A DNA stretch of 64,000 bases from Flavobacteriales bacterium (GCA_016710015.1 JADJLR010000003.1:503711-567710); one strand, 5' to 3'. Counted from the stretch's first letter, positions 35,788-45,609 are shown. The notes: generated from the sequence alone by a model not told the origin. Numbers and translations are program-made.

Positions 35788-36965
35788 CAACGAGCCGCCA
35801 ATCGGGCGGTATCAGTGGCCATCGCTGTGGAGTCGATAGGTGCTGCATCGGTCCCTCCTTCTTTCAGCAATTCGCCTTGCGGGGCCTTTTGGGTAGGTCC
35901 GCCGGTGCCCTTAAGGCTGATGATGTAATTCACGACAGCAGCGATCTCCACCGGCTTGATCTGTGTTTTCCAGCTGATCATGCCTTTCTCCGGCACGCCG
36001 TATTTCACCGTCTTGAAGATGTCCTTCACATCGCCACCATGCACCCAGTACGCATCGGTCAGATTCGGACCCACGGAGGTTTCGGACCCGGCTGCATCAG
36101 CACCATGGCAAGGTGTGCAATACTGTGTGAAGATCGCCTTCCCGCTGGCGATCACCGAAGGATCCTCCGTAACGGCCACGTTCGTCTCATCCACAGAGGT
36201 CTTCAACGTCGCCATGTAAGCGGCCACTTCGGTCTTGGCCTGTTCCATCTCTTCGGCGTACTCCGTGTCTTGGTCCGGCACCACATTGATCACGTGGACG
36301 TTGATGATGTAGACCACGCTCCAGCCGATGGTGAAATAGAACAACCACAACCACCAAGGCGGAAGCACGTTGTCCAGTTCGCGGATACCATCGTACTCGT
36401 GGTGCAACAGGATATCCTTCTCCTTTTCAACTTCCACCTGCCGTGTCAGTCGCAGCATGAGCTTTTCCATCCATGAAGGACCCTTCCGCGTTTCCACGAT
36501 GGCTTCTTTGTCCTCGGTGTCGGTGATCGCCTTGGTGAGCCCACGGAGTACACTGATCTGCGCCAGCACGATCACGAACAAGAACAGGTTGATCGCCGCC
36601 AGCCACCAGAAGAGGTGGTACTGGTCCATGGTCCCTTCATCGTTGACATAGGCTTGCGCATTCGCCTGCTGCGAGAGCAGGAAGAGGAACGGCAGCAACA
36701 CGATCGCCTTACGGCCTTTGTCGGTCAACCATTGCGACCAAGCATCTGGGCTCGCCATGGTACGCATTATTCCCGCCATGGCGAGTACGAAGACCACTTG
36801 CACCACGGCGAGTGTGAGCATGGCATAGATGAGGCTTTCATCCACTTGCACCAGCGATTCACCTGTCGCAGTAACGGTGCCAGCGCTCACCGAAAGCGGC
36901 GCAAGTGCCAACACGGCGAGCAGTTTCATGGATAGCGCGGGTAGTGTGATCCGATCAGTTCGCAT
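35787..36965 (-). CDS. ccoP: cbb3 cytochrome c oxidase subunit III (CcoP type, one visible heme c site)
   Basis: A subunit of about 392 residues. A cleavable or anchoring N-terminal helix (MKLLAVLALAPLSVSAG) is followed by further membrane helices (LIYAMLTLAVVQVVFVLAMAG, IVLLPFLFLLS, LFWWLAAINLFLFVIVLAQ). The CcoP N-terminal domain motif (LDNVLPPWWLWLFYFTIGWSVVYI) comes next, then a cytochrome c domain with one heme motif, CTPCH. Proteobacterial CcoP usually has two heme c motifs; one is common in Bacteroidota. I chose the ATG overlapping the end of ccoQ by 11 bases; the ATG at 36929 would also give a good signal-like start. Confidence 0.92.
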   Translation of the reverse strand: MRTDRITLPALSMKLLAVLALAPLSVSAGTVTATGESLVQVDESLIYAMLTLAVVQVVFVLAMAGIMRTMASPDAWSQWLTDKGRKAIVLLPFLFLLSQQANAQAYVNDEGTMDQYHLFWWLAAINLFLFVIVLAQISVLRGLTKAITDTEDKEAIVETRKGPSWMEKLMLRLTRQVEVEKEKDILLHHEYDGIRELDNVLPPWWLWLFYFTIGWSVVYIINVHVINVVPDQDTEYAEEMEQAKTEVAAYMATLKTSVDETNVAVTEDPSVIASGKAIFTQYCTPCHGADAAGSETSVGPNLTDAYWVHGGDVKDIFKTVKYGVPEKGMISWKTQIKPVEIAAVVNYIISLKGTGGPTQKAPQGELLKEGGTDAAPIDSTAMATDTARLAAR

Positions 36966-37158
36966 GGTGAGCGCGGTCGTTGATGTTGTGATCCTCTGCA
37001 AGGGGCAGGGCGGTCATGTGGGCGATGTGCCCTTGGCTCACGGACCGCAGCCACCACAACATGCCGAGGAAGAAGGAGAAGAACAGGACGAAGGAGATCG
37101 CCGGGTAGATCCCGATCCCAGCGATCGTGTCCACGTGGTGTTTGATGAACTTCAGCAT
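36955..37158 (-). CDS. ccoQ: cbb3 oxidase small subunit (CcoQ-like)
   Basis: A 67-residue single-helix protein beginning MLKFIKHHVDTIAG, with the membrane segment YPAISFVLFFSFFLGMLWWL and a polar tail. Size, sequence and position between ccoNO and ccoP identify it as the CcoQ/FixQ subunit, which helps assemble or stabilise the oxidase. The ATG sits eight bases after the ccoNO stop and fits the usual MLKFIKHH start of Bacteroidota homologues; a TTG four codons earlier overlaps that stop. Confidence 0.85.
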   Translation of the reverse strand: MLKFIKHHVDTIAGIGIYPAISFVLFFSFFLGMLWWLRSVSQGHIAHMTALPLAEDHNINDRAHHAN

Positions 37159-37166
37159 CCCTTCGC

Positions 37167-39305
37167 TCAATTGTCGGCAGTGCCAGTAGCGACCTCAGTG
37201 GTCTTGGCTTTGATATCGGTACCCACACGCTGGAGATAGGCGATCATTGCGATGATCTCACGATCGGCCAAAGCATCGATGCCATCCTTCTTCAGCCCGA
37301 TCACGATGCCCTCGCTCTGCTTCTGTAGATCGGCATTGGCCAATGCTGGGAACTCAGCGGCGTAAGGGACACCCATGGTGCGCATCGCTTCGATCTTCCG
37401 ACGTGTTGTAGTGGTATCCAAAGCATCCTCGAACAAATGTGGATAGGCGGGCATCAAGGAACCAGGACTCATGCTCGTGGGGTCGTACATGTGGTAATAG
37501 TGCCAGCTATGAGGATACTTTCCACCGACCCGTAGAAGATCCGGACCCGTACGTTTGCTGCCCCATTGGAACGGATGGTCGTACACGAATTCGCCGGCCT
37601 TGGCGTACTCCCCATAGCGTTCGGTCTCACTTCGGAAGGGGCGCACCATTTGGCTATGGCAGGTATAGCACCCTTCTCGCACATAGATATCGCGGCCGTG
37701 CAACTCCAACGGCGTGTACGGTTCCACGCTGCTGATCGTGGGCACGTTGCTCTTCACCAAGAACGTGGGAACGATCTCCAGTACACCGCCAATGGCGACC
37801 ACGATGAGGCTCAGTACGAGCATCTGCACCGGACGGCGCTCCACCCAACGGTGCCAATGGCCGGTTTCCTTGGCCTCCACCAGCTTTTCCAACGGCGGCG
37901 CTTCCGCATCCTCGTTGGCGATCAGCTTGCCGGCGGCAACGGTCTTGCGCACGTTGTAGATCATCAACAACACACCAATGATGTAAACGCTACCACCGAT
38001 CACGCGCAGGACATACGCGGTCCTGATCTCCAACAGCGTGTCCAGGAAGTTCGGGTAAACCAGAAAACCATCCGGCGTGAACTGCTTCCACATCAAGCTT
38101 TGGAAGAAGCCAGCGAAATACAAGGGCACAGCGTACAGGATGATCCCAAGTGTACCCGACCAGAAGTGTGCGTTGGCCAGTTTCACGGAGTGCAGTTTGG
38201 TCCCGTACATGCGCGGCACCAACCAGTACACCATACCGAAGATCATGAAGCCGTTCCATCCGATGCCCCCGATGTGGACGTGTGCGATGATCCAATCGGT
38301 GAAGTGCGCGATGGCGTTGATCGACTTCAGGCTGAGCAGCGGACCCTCAAGGGTGGCCATACCATAGCAGGTAACGGCGACCACGAAGAACTTCAGCACC
38401 GGATCCTCGCGCACCCGGTCCCATGCACCGCGTAGCGTGAGCAAACCGTTCAGCATACCACCCCAACTCGGTGCGATGAGCATGATGCTGAAGACAGTGC
38501 CCAAGGATTGCGCCCAATCCGGCAGTGCGCTGTAAAGCAAATGGTGCGGACCGGCCCAGATGTAGAGAAAGATCAAGGACCAGAAGTGGATGACGGAGAG
38601 TTTGTAGCTGTACACCGGACGGTTCGCCGCCTTGGGCAGGAAGTAGTACATCAACCCTAGGAACGGGGTGGTCAGGAAGAAGGCTACCGCATTGTGCCCG
38701 TACCACCATTGCACCAACGCATCCTGTACTCCAGCATACCAGCTATAGCTCTTGGTGAGTGAGATCGGCAGCTCGATGCTGTTCACGATGTGCAACATGG
38801 CCACCGTGACCCATGTGGCAATATAGAACCAGATCGCGACGTACAAGTGCCGCTCACGACGCTTGATGATCGTACCCATCATGTTGATGCCGAAGACCAC
38901 CCAGATCAAAGTGATGGCAATGTCGATGGGCCACTCGAGTTCCGCGTACTCCTTACCGGTGGTCATCCCCAGCGGTAGGGTGATCGCCGCCGCAACGATG
39001 ATCAACTGCCAGCCCCAGAAATGGATACTGCTGAGCAGATCGCTGAACATGCGCGTCTTCAGCAATCGTTGCAGGCTGTAGTAGGCGCCCGCGAAAATGG
39101 CGTTACCCACAAAGGCGAAGATCACCGCATTGGTGTGCAGGGGACGAAAGCGACCGAAGCTGCCCCAATCGGCGAAGTTCCAGGAAGGTGCGATCAATTG
39201 GATGGCGGCGGTGAGCCCGACGAGCATGCCCACCAAGCCCCAAAGGATGGTGACGAAAAGGAAGTTCTTGACGATACGGTTATCGTACTGGAAACGTTCG
39301 ATCAT
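37167..39305 (-). CDS. ccoNO: cbb3 cytochrome c oxidase subunits I and II fused (CcoNO)
   Basis: A 712-residue fusion of the catalytic subunit and the mono-heme cytochrome c subunit, the usual arrangement in Bacteroidota. The first 480 or so residues are CcoN with its helices and metal ligands: RPLHTNAVIFAFVGN (low-spin heme His), WWYGHNAVAFFLTTPF and WAGPHHLLYSALPDW (CuB site), and WIIAHVHIGGIGWN (both heme irons). A hinge region leads to the CcoO part with one helix (MLVLSLIVVAIGGVLEIVPTF) and the heme c motif CYTCHSQM followed by PFRSETERYG. It reduces oxygen to water with high affinity and pumps protons, supporting growth at low oxygen. Confidence 0.96.
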   Translation of the reverse strand: MIERFQYDNRIVKNFLFVTILWGLVGMLVGLTAAIQLIAPSWNFADWGSFGRFRPLHTNAVIFAFVGNAIFAGAYYSLQRLLKTRMFSDLLSSIHFWGWQLIIVAAAITLPLGMTTGKEYAELEWPIDIAITLIWVVFGINMMGTIIKRRERHLYVAIWFYIATWVTVAMLHIVNSIELPISLTKSYSWYAGVQDALVQWWYGHNAVAFFLTTPFLGLMYYFLPKAANRPVYSYKLSVIHFWSLIFLYIWAGPHHLLYSALPDWAQSLGTVFSIMLIAPSWGGMLNGLLTLRGAWDRVREDPVLKFFVVAVTCYGMATLEGPLLSLKSINAIAHFTDWIIAHVHIGGIGWNGFMIFGMVYWLVPRMYGTKLHSVKLANAHFWSGTLGIILYAVPLYFAGFFQSLMWKQFTPDGFLVYPNFLDTLLEIRTAYVLRVIGGSVYIIGVLLMIYNVRKTVAAGKLIANEDAEAPPLEKLVEAKETGHWHRWVERRPVQMLVLSLIVVAIGGVLEIVPTFLVKSNVPTISSVEPYTPLELHGRDIYVREGCYTCHSQMVRPFRSETERYGEYAKAGEFVYDHPFQWGSKRTGPDLLRVGGKYPHSWHYYHMYDPTSMSPGSLMPAYPHLFEDALDTTTTRRKIEAMRTMGVPYAAEFPALANADLQKQSEGIVIGLKKDGIDALADREIIAMIAYLQRVGTDIKAKTTEVATGTADN

Positions 39306-39309
39306 CGGG

Positions 39310-39510
39310 TCAATGGATTGCTCCCTTTCCTTGTGGAGGGGGGGCGGGGTTCAGGCTGGAATTGGTGGATGGGGTCGGGTCATGCAGCATGCGCACGGCC
39401 GGCGACCGGTCATCGTCGTATTGTCCGCTACGGACCGCACGGATGAAAGCCGCCAAGAAAACAGCGGCCACCAGAGTGCTTGCAGCGATCAACAAGAAGA
39501 TGACGGACAT
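39310..39510 (-). CDS. ccoS: cbb3-type cytochrome oxidase assembly protein CcoS
   Basis: A 66-residue protein with one N-terminal membrane helix (VIFLLIAASTLVAAVFLAAFIRAV) followed by the CcoS signature SGQYDDDRSPAVRML. CcoS is required for maturation of the oxidase metal centres. It starts 72 bases after ccoI and stops four bases before ccoNO. Confidence 0.92.
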   Translation of the reverse strand: MSVIFLLIAASTLVAAVFLAAFIRAVRSGQYDDDRSPAVRMLHDPTPSTNSSLNPAPPPQGKGAIH

Positions 39511-39582
39511 CAGTTCTGTGGTTTCGTTCGCGAAAATGCCGCCCTTCGGAAAAGCTCGGCATGAGGTCTATCAGGTCGTACA

Positions 39583-41973
39583 CTAACTTCCATCAGGTTC
39601 AAACTTCGAGTGAGCTGCGAATGTGACGGCCAAAGTAACGAAGGCCACAACGGACACTGAACTCAAAGGCATGAGGATCGCCGCGAAGAGTGGTGTCAAT
39701 TGACCCGAAACCGCAAAGGACACTCCCACCACGTTGTAGCACAAGGAGATGCCTAGACTTGCCAGTACGATCCGCCGCGCACGGCGTGCCTGCAGCAGGA
39801 ACATGGGCAGTTGGAGTACCGCGTTCGCATCCAGGATCGCATCGCTGGCAGGGGTCAACGCTGCCATCGTTTCCGTCACCGTGATGCCTACATCGCTTTG
39901 GGCCAATGCCCCTGCATCGTTCAAGCCATCGCCCACCATCACCACACGATGCCCATCCTGTTGTTCCCGGATGATCACTTGGGCCTTGTCCACCGGGCTA
40001 CATCGTGTCTGCACCTGGGCATCATGAAAGGCTTCCGCCAATTCGGCATCCAGTTGCGCATCGCCCGTTAGCAGTGCCACGCGCACACGAGTGCGCAAAC
40101 GAGCCACCGCCTGTTGGATCCCCGGACGCATCCGCTTCCCAACCACGAAATAACCGCGCCAAACGCCACCAATGGCCAGGTGTACATGCGCCGCTCCACC
40201 GGCACGCGGTTGCTCATCGCCGCCACAGAATGGGGCTGCTCCCAGCCGCACCGCAACACCATTCACTAAACCGACCACGCCTTTTCCAGCATGATCATCC
40301 ACTTCGAGCACCGGTAGGACAGGCTCTTTCAATTCGCTGTAGAGCACAGCACTCAACGGATGTGTGCTGTTGCGCGCGAGGGAACGTACCACCCTGGTTT
40401 CTTCGGTCGAAAGCGATCTGCCCATCCATACGACCTCATACGCTTCGCGGGCCGTAAGCGTACCGGTCTTGTCGAAGACCACGGTATCCGCATGGGCCAT
40501 GCGTTCAACAACCTCTGCATCGCGCAGGAACAAGCCCTTCTTACCCATGAGGCGAATGGTGTGGCCATAGGCGAAGGGCATGCTCAAGGCCAACGCGCAC
40601 GGGCACGCCACGATCAATACCGCAGTGACCACAGGCCACATTTGCGCCGGATCCCTACCCCACCAATACAGTGCGGCACCGAGCGCGATCAGCAACACTG
40701 CGATGGTGAATTGCCGGGCCACTTGATCGATCAGCCGTGGCATGGCCGGTCGATCCTGCAACGATGCCTGCTCCGCCCAAAGCTTCTTCAATCGACTATC
40801 CGCAAAGGAATGTAGGACTTCCAACTCGATCAGCGCACCACGTTGCCTTCCGCCAGCCTTTACGGTTTCGCCGACTTCTTTGCGTGTGGTAAGCGGTTCA
40901 CCGGTGATGAAACTGTTGTCGATGTGACCAACGCCATTTCGCAACACGGCATCCACCGGTACCAGCTCTTGGTCGCGTATGATGATGCGATCGCCGGGAA
41001 CCAACTCGCTCACCTTTGCTGCCGCTTCCCCACTCGCTGTCCTTCTGATCACAACAAGCGGTAGGAAATCCTCCAAGGACCTGTCGAAACGAAGGGCGCG
41101 GTACGTGTAAGCCTGGTACCAACGCCCGATCAGGAGGAAGAACAGCAGGCCGGCCAACGAATCGAAATAACCCGGGCCGATACCGGTGATCACCTCCCAC
41201 AAGCTGCGCGTCCACAAGGCAATGATACCCAAGGCGATGGGCTGATCGATATTCACCTGCTGCGATCGGATACCGGCCCACGCACTGCGGAAGAACTCCG
41301 TGCTCAGGAAGAAGACCACCGGCAAGGAGAACAGCACGGTGAGCCATTGGAACCCCGTGCGAAGTCCGGCCTCGGTGTTCGATCCCAGGTATTCCGGGAA
41401 GCTGAACATCATGGTATTCCCGAAGATGAATCCAGCGACACCCAAGCGGATGTACACCATGTGCGGCACGCTCTTGTTCACCGACTCTTTTGCCGCCGTG
41501 AGCTGCGGTCCGTACCCGATACGCCGCAGAAGTTTCACCAATTGCGCCAGTAGGAATTGGTCTTCCCGAAAGGTGATGGTGACCTCCTTCTGTGTGAATG
41601 AAACCCGCGAACGCAAGATCGCCGGTTCAATGCGGTGCAGGTTCTCCAACAGCCATATGCACGAACTGCAATGCATCTGCGGCACATGGAAGCGCACCCG
41701 CGTGATACCTCCTTCGCTGAACTCTACGATGCGTTCGCGTACTTCCTTAAGATCGAACAGTTCCGTGCGTTGCTCATCCACCGAACTACGTTGCTTCACA
41801 CCGGGCTTGGTCTCCAGCGCGTAGTAGTCACAGAGTCCGCTCTCGTTGAGCAACTCGTACACCACCTCGCAACCGTGGCAACAGAAATCCTTGCTATCGT
41901 GTACGCGATGGTCCTCCGCACAAACATCTCCGCAATGGTAGCAGGTGACGGTGGTCAACTCGCGGACGGACAT
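39583..41973 (-). CDS. ccoI: cbb3 oxidase-associated copper-translocating P-type ATPase CcoI
   Basis: A 796-residue heavy-metal P1B ATPase. The N-terminus has the FixI/CcoI cysteine-rich zinc-ribbon-like part (CYHCGDVC, FCCHGCEVVYELL), then a heavy-metal domain with MHCSSC, eight or so membrane helices with the ion-binding motif CPC (IVACPCALALSMP), the phosphorylation motif DKTGTL, and the hinge motif GDGLND. CcoI exports copper to the periplasmic side for the CuB centre of the oxidase. It is the first gene of the cco locus, and its position fixes the likely promoter in the short gap before tRNA-Arg. Confidence 0.95.
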   Translation of the reverse strand: MSVRELTTVTCYHCGDVCAEDHRVHDSKDFCCHGCEVVYELLNESGLCDYYALETKPGVKQRSSVDEQRTELFDLKEVRERIVEFSEGGITRVRFHVPQMHCSSCIWLLENLHRIEPAILRSRVSFTQKEVTITFREDQFLLAQLVKLLRRIGYGPQLTAAKESVNKSVPHMVYIRLGVAGFIFGNTMMFSFPEYLGSNTEAGLRTGFQWLTVLFSLPVVFFLSTEFFRSAWAGIRSQQVNIDQPIALGIIALWTRSLWEVITGIGPGYFDSLAGLLFFLLIGRWYQAYTYRALRFDRSLEDFLPLVVIRRTASGEAAAKVSELVPGDRIIIRDQELVPVDAVLRNGVGHIDNSFITGEPLTTRKEVGETVKAGGRQRGALIELEVLHSFADSRLKKLWAEQASLQDRPAMPRLIDQVARQFTIAVLLIALGAALYWWGRDPAQMWPVVTAVLIVACPCALALSMPFAYGHTIRLMGKKGLFLRDAEVVERMAHADTVVFDKTGTLTAREAYEVVWMGRSLSTEETRVVRSLARNSTHPLSAVLYSELKEPVLPVLEVDDHAGKGVVGLVNGVAVRLGAAPFCGGDEQPRAGGAAHVHLAIGGVWRGYFVVGKRMRPGIQQAVARLRTRVRVALLTGDAQLDAELAEAFHDAQVQTRCSPVDKAQVIIREQQDGHRVVMVGDGLNDAGALAQSDVGITVTETMAALTPASDAILDANAVLQLPMFLLQARRARRIVLASLGISLCYNVVGVSFAVSGQLTPLFAAILMPLSSVSVVAFVTLAVTFAAHSKFEPDGS

Positions 41974-42019
41974 GCACTAGATCGAGGTGGTGAAAGAGGC
42001 AAGGGACTGACGATCGTGG

Positions 42020-42091
42020 TGACCCCACCAGGAGTCGAACCTGGATCTAGAGTTTAGGAAACTCCTATTCTATCCATTGAACTATGGGGCC
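42020..42091 (-). tRNA. tRNA-Arg (anticodon CCU)
   Basis: A complete cloverleaf on the minus strand: acceptor GGCCCCA pairs with TGGGGTC, the anticodon stem GGAGT/ACTCT closes the loop TTCCTAA (anticodon CCT), and the T-arm has GGTTCGACTCC. Length is 72 nt with discriminator A. CCA is not encoded. Confidence 0.95.
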
Positions 42092-42133
42092 GGATAGGGG
42101 CGGCAAAAGTATGCGACACCTCGGTGTTTCGAT

Positions 42134-44257
42134 CTACCGCACTTCGCTCCCCGCAGGTACCGGTCGTGCTGGGCGCATGAATGTGAGCTTCCCTTCGGCA
42201 TCCTCCGTCATCAGCACCATGCCTTGGCTCTCGACCCCACGCATCTTGCGAGGTTCAAGATTGGCTAGAAAGAGCACCTCAGTGCCGGGCAGCTCTTCCG
42301 GGTCGAAATGCTGTGCGATACCGCTCACAACAGTACGAGGCTCCGCTTCTCCAATGTCCACGGTGAGTTTCAGGAGCTTATCCGCCTTGGGTACTACTTC
42401 GGCCGTTCGGATGACGCCGATGCGAAGATCGAGCTTAGAGAAATCGTCGAAAGTGATCATGGGTTTGATGGGCTTGGCAGCAACGCGGGTATTCGGCACG
42501 TCCTCCTTCGGTCGGTTGGCGTGTAACCGTTCCACCTCGGCGGCAATGGCAGCGTCATCGATCGGTTTGAACAAATGCTCCGGCTTACCGAGCGAAGCAC
42601 CAGGAACAAGGAGGTCAGCGCGGAAAGCATCGTCCCAAGGCAAGGTACCAATGCCCAGCATGGTGCGCAGTTTGGTTGCGGTGAAGGGCAGGAAGGGGTC
42701 CAGCACCACACTCAATGCCCCCACGATGCGTAGGCCGTTGTACAACACGGTACGCACACGTTCGGGATCCGTCTTTTCCAGCTTCCACGGCTCGGTATCG
42801 GTGAGGTATTTGTTGCCGAGGCGCGCCACATGCATGGCCGATGCCATCGCTTCGCGGAATCGGAACCGATCCACCTCCTCGGCCACCTTTGCAGGCAGCG
42901 GGTTGAGATCGGCCCACAACAGCGTATCCTGTTCTCCGGCTTCAACACTGGAATGCGCTGGTTGCGGCACCTTGCCTTCGTAATACTTGTGGCACAGCAC
43001 GAAGACCCGTTGAACGAAATTGCCAAGGATGCTGACGAGCTCGTTGTTGTTCTTGTCCTGGAAGTCCTTCCACGTGAACTCGCTGTCCTTGAACTCCGGC
43101 ATGATGCTCGTGAGCGCATAACGCAGTTCGTCTTGCCGGTCGGGCCAGCGCTCGATGTATTCGTGCAACCAAACAGCCCAATTGCGACTGGTGCTCAACT
43201 TCTCTCCTTCCAGGTTGAGGAACTCATTGGCCGGTACGTTCTGCGGAAGAATGTAACCGCCATGCATTTTCAGCAGGATCGGGAAGATGATACAGTGGAA
43301 AACGATGTTGTCCTTGCCGATGAAATGCAGCAGACGCGTCTCGTCGCTCTTCCACCACTTCTCCCATTCCGGGCTTGAACCGGGATCCTTTACCGCCTGA
43401 TCCTTCGCCCATTCCTTGGTGGCGCTGATGTAGCCAATGGGTGCATCCAACCAGACGTACAGCACCTTGCCGTCGGCACCGGGCAGCGGCACGGGCACGC
43501 CCCAGTCCAGATCACGCGTCATCGCTCGCGGCCGCAATCCGTCCTTCAACCAACTGTTGCATTGGCCGAGTACTTGCGGTTTCCACTCGTTGGCCAAGTG
43601 TTGCTGTACTCCATCGAGCGTTCCGGTATTGATCCACTCCTCCACCCATTGCTGTGAACGTTCCATGGGGAGGTACCAGTGCGAGGTGGGCTTCAGAACA
43701 GGTGCACTTCCGCTCAACGTGCTGCGCACATCCTTCAACTCCTTCGGGCTCAATGCCGTGCCGCATTTCTCACATTGATCCCCATACGCGTCGGTGTTGC
43801 CGCATACCGGACAGGCACCCTTGATATAGCGATCCGCGAGGAATTGCTTGGCCTCCTCATCGTAGTACTGCAACTCCTCCTGCTCGATGAATGCGCCGTT
43901 GGCATGCAGTTGCAGAAAGAAGTCCTGGCTCGTCTTCCGATGAAGTGCTGAGCTGGTGCGGTGGTAGATATCGAAGGCGATCCCGAAATCCTTGAACGCC
44001 TTGCCCATGATCGCGTGGTATTTGTCCACGATGGCCTTGGGTGTGGTGTTCTCCTTCAACGCCCGGAGGGTGATCGCCGCGCCGTGTTCGTCGCTCCCGC
44101 ATACGAAGAGCACTTCTTTGCCACGAAGCCGCAGACAGCGCACGTAGATATCGGCCGGCAGATAGGCCCCCGCGATATGCCCGATATGCAATGGACCGTT
44201 CGCGTACGGCAACGCGGCGGTGACGGTGGTGCGCTTGATCTCCTTCACGGTGGACAT
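42134..44257 (-). CDS. metG: methionine--tRNA ligase
   Basis: A 707-residue class I aminoacyl-tRNA synthetase that charges tRNA-Met. The HIGH motif (PLHIGH) lies near residue 22, the zinc-binding insertion is CPVCGNTDAYGDQCEKCG, and the KMSKS-equivalent is KLSTS (GEKLSTSRNWAVW). The anticodon-binding helical domain follows. The last 110 or so residues are the EMAP/Trbp111-type tRNA-binding domain (FSKLDLRIGVIRTAEVVPKADKLLKL, NLEPRKMRGVESQGM). I chose the ATG that gives MSTVKEIKRTTVTAALPYANGP; the 34 upstream in-frame residues are not family-like. Confidence 0.96.
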   Translation of the reverse strand: MSTVKEIKRTTVTAALPYANGPLHIGHIAGAYLPADIYVRCLRLRGKEVLFVCGSDEHGAAITLRALKENTTPKAIVDKYHAIMGKAFKDFGIAFDIYHRTSSALHRKTSQDFFLQLHANGAFIEQEELQYYDEEAKQFLADRYIKGACPVCGNTDAYGDQCEKCGTALSPKELKDVRSTLSGSAPVLKPTSHWYLPMERSQQWVEEWINTGTLDGVQQHLANEWKPQVLGQCNSWLKDGLRPRAMTRDLDWGVPVPLPGADGKVLYVWLDAPIGYISATKEWAKDQAVKDPGSSPEWEKWWKSDETRLLHFIGKDNIVFHCIIFPILLKMHGGYILPQNVPANEFLNLEGEKLSTSRNWAVWLHEYIERWPDRQDELRYALTSIMPEFKDSEFTWKDFQDKNNNELVSILGNFVQRVFVLCHKYYEGKVPQPAHSSVEAGEQDTLLWADLNPLPAKVAEEVDRFRFREAMASAMHVARLGNKYLTDTEPWKLEKTDPERVRTVLYNGLRIVGALSVVLDPFLPFTATKLRTMLGIGTLPWDDAFRADLLVPGASLGKPEHLFKPIDDAAIAAEVERLHANRPKEDVPNTRVAAKPIKPMITFDDFSKLDLRIGVIRTAEVVPKADKLLKLTVDIGEAEPRTVVSGIAQHFDPEELPGTEVLFLANLEPRKMRGVESQGMVLMTEDAEGKLTFMRPARPVPAGSEVR

Positions 44258-44323
44258 TTCGAGCGCGAAAGTACCGGAGCCGCCGCTTGCACGGAAACCG
44301 CCATTGGGGATGGTTTGTAAGAA

Positions 44324-44518
44324 ATGGTCCTCTCCTTGTACGACCGTACGCAACAGCATGCCTCTCAGAACAAATCACCCCTGGGTCGCTTTTCATTCCA
44401 CGCATTCGATTTTGCTTTGGGGATCTACTCACTCTTCTTCAACGAGCATATAGGATCGTACGTGGAACTGGGCGCAGCGAAATCCGTGGTGCAAGGCGGC
44501 TTGGCAGTGAAATTCTGA
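44324..44518 (+). pseudogene. possible C-terminal remnant of an outer-membrane beta-barrel gene
   Basis: The frame ends ...ALGIYSLFFNEHIGSYVELGAAKSVVQGGLAVKF and a stop, which has the alternating pattern and terminal aromatic residue of an outer-membrane protein's last strand. No start, signal peptide or preceding barrel is visible; the upstream part merges into the leader of metG on the other strand. I think this is the tail of a lost gene, but it could be chance. The rest of the 348-base gap between metG and the LD-carboxypeptidase gene shows nothing else recognisable. Confidence 0.3.
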
Positions 44519-44605
44519 GCCGACCCGCAGTAACATCCTTTATTCGGGGGATACATCGTTGCAACTCATTGTGTAGAATGTGTTCGTTGCAGCGATCTTC
44601 GGCCC

Positions 44606-45523
44606 ATGTCGACGATACTGCCTCCTGCTTTGAAATGTGGTGACACCATTTCGATCATCCCCACAGCGCGCGCTATCCATGCGGAAGAACTGCAGGACGG
44701 TATCGCGTTGGCCGAGTCCTGGGGTTTGCGCGTGCAACTGGGAAACGGCGTTGGGCGAAAGCTGTTCCAACAAGCGGGTTCGGGACAGGAACGCGCCGCC
44801 GACCTACAGACTGCGTTGAACGATCCCGAAGTGCGAGCCATTTGGTGCGCGCGCGGCGGATACGGCACGGTCCATCTGTTGGACCATTTGGACCTTTCAG
44901 CCTTGAAGCAGGATCCGAAGTGGATCGTCGGCTTCAGTGACATCACCGTATTGCACAATGCGTGTCGGACCATCGGCATACCCACCATCCACGCCCAAAT
45001 GCCGTACATGGTCGGGAATAAGACCACGGACTGCAAAGAGAGTCTGCATCAAGCATTGTTCACCAGTGTTTACACCGTAGATGGCCCGAACGCCACTTGC
45101 TTCAATGAGGGAACGTGCGAAGGCACATTGGTAGGAGGTAACATCTCGGTGCTCTATTCGCTGCGCGGCACACCATGGGATCTGGATCCGACCGGGACCA
45201 TTCTCTTCTTGGAAGACCTCGACGAACTCCTCTATCACATGGACCGCATGGTACAGAATCTGCGACTGGCGGGCTGGTTCAAGCAGTTGTCAGGCCTCGT
45301 GATCGGTGGCCTCAGCGACATGCACGACAAGAACCCGGACGACCCTTTCGGAAACACTGCGGAACAGATCATCCGTGATGCCATCGGGGACGTCAATTAT
45401 CCGGTCTGCTTTGGCTTTCCGGCCGGCCATATCGCCGACAACCGTGCGTTGGTCTTGGGCCAAAAGACGAAGCTCAGCGTCACCAAGAATGGTGCGTCGC
45501 TGAGCTTCGGAATATTTTCTTGA
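44606..45523 (+). CDS. LD-carboxypeptidase (peptidase family S66)
   Basis: A 305-residue serine peptidase predicted to trim the terminal D-amino acid from tetrapeptide stems in peptidoglycan recycling. The family's catalytic triad is visible: Ser111 in GFSD (after the CARGGYG substrate-binding motif near residue 85), Glu203 in FLEDLDE, and His275 in GFPAGH. There is no signal peptide, in line with a cytoplasmic recycling enzyme. It stands alone on the plus strand, with the metG leader upstream and a convergent DUF4412 gene downstream. Confidence 0.93.
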   Translation: MSTILPPALKCGDTISIIPTARAIHAEELQDGIALAESWGLRVQLGNGVGRKLFQQAGSGQERAADLQTALNDPEVRAIWCARGGYGTVHLLDHLDLSALKQDPKWIVGFSDITVLHNACRTIGIPTIHAQMPYMVGNKTTDCKESLHQALFTSVYTVDGPNATCFNEGTCEGTLVGGNISVLYSLRGTPWDLDPTGTILFLEDLDELLYHMDRMVQNLRLAGWFKQLSGLVIGGLSDMHDKNPDDPFGNTAEQIIRDAIGDVNYPVCFGFPAGHIADNRALVLGQKTKLSVTKNGASLSFGIFS

Positions 45524-45609
45524 GTGTGCAGAAGGCCGTAGATGCTTTCGCTTCGCCGACCATTCAGATCATCTTGATCCGCCCGATCCGCGTTATCTGC
45601 GTTCTATTC

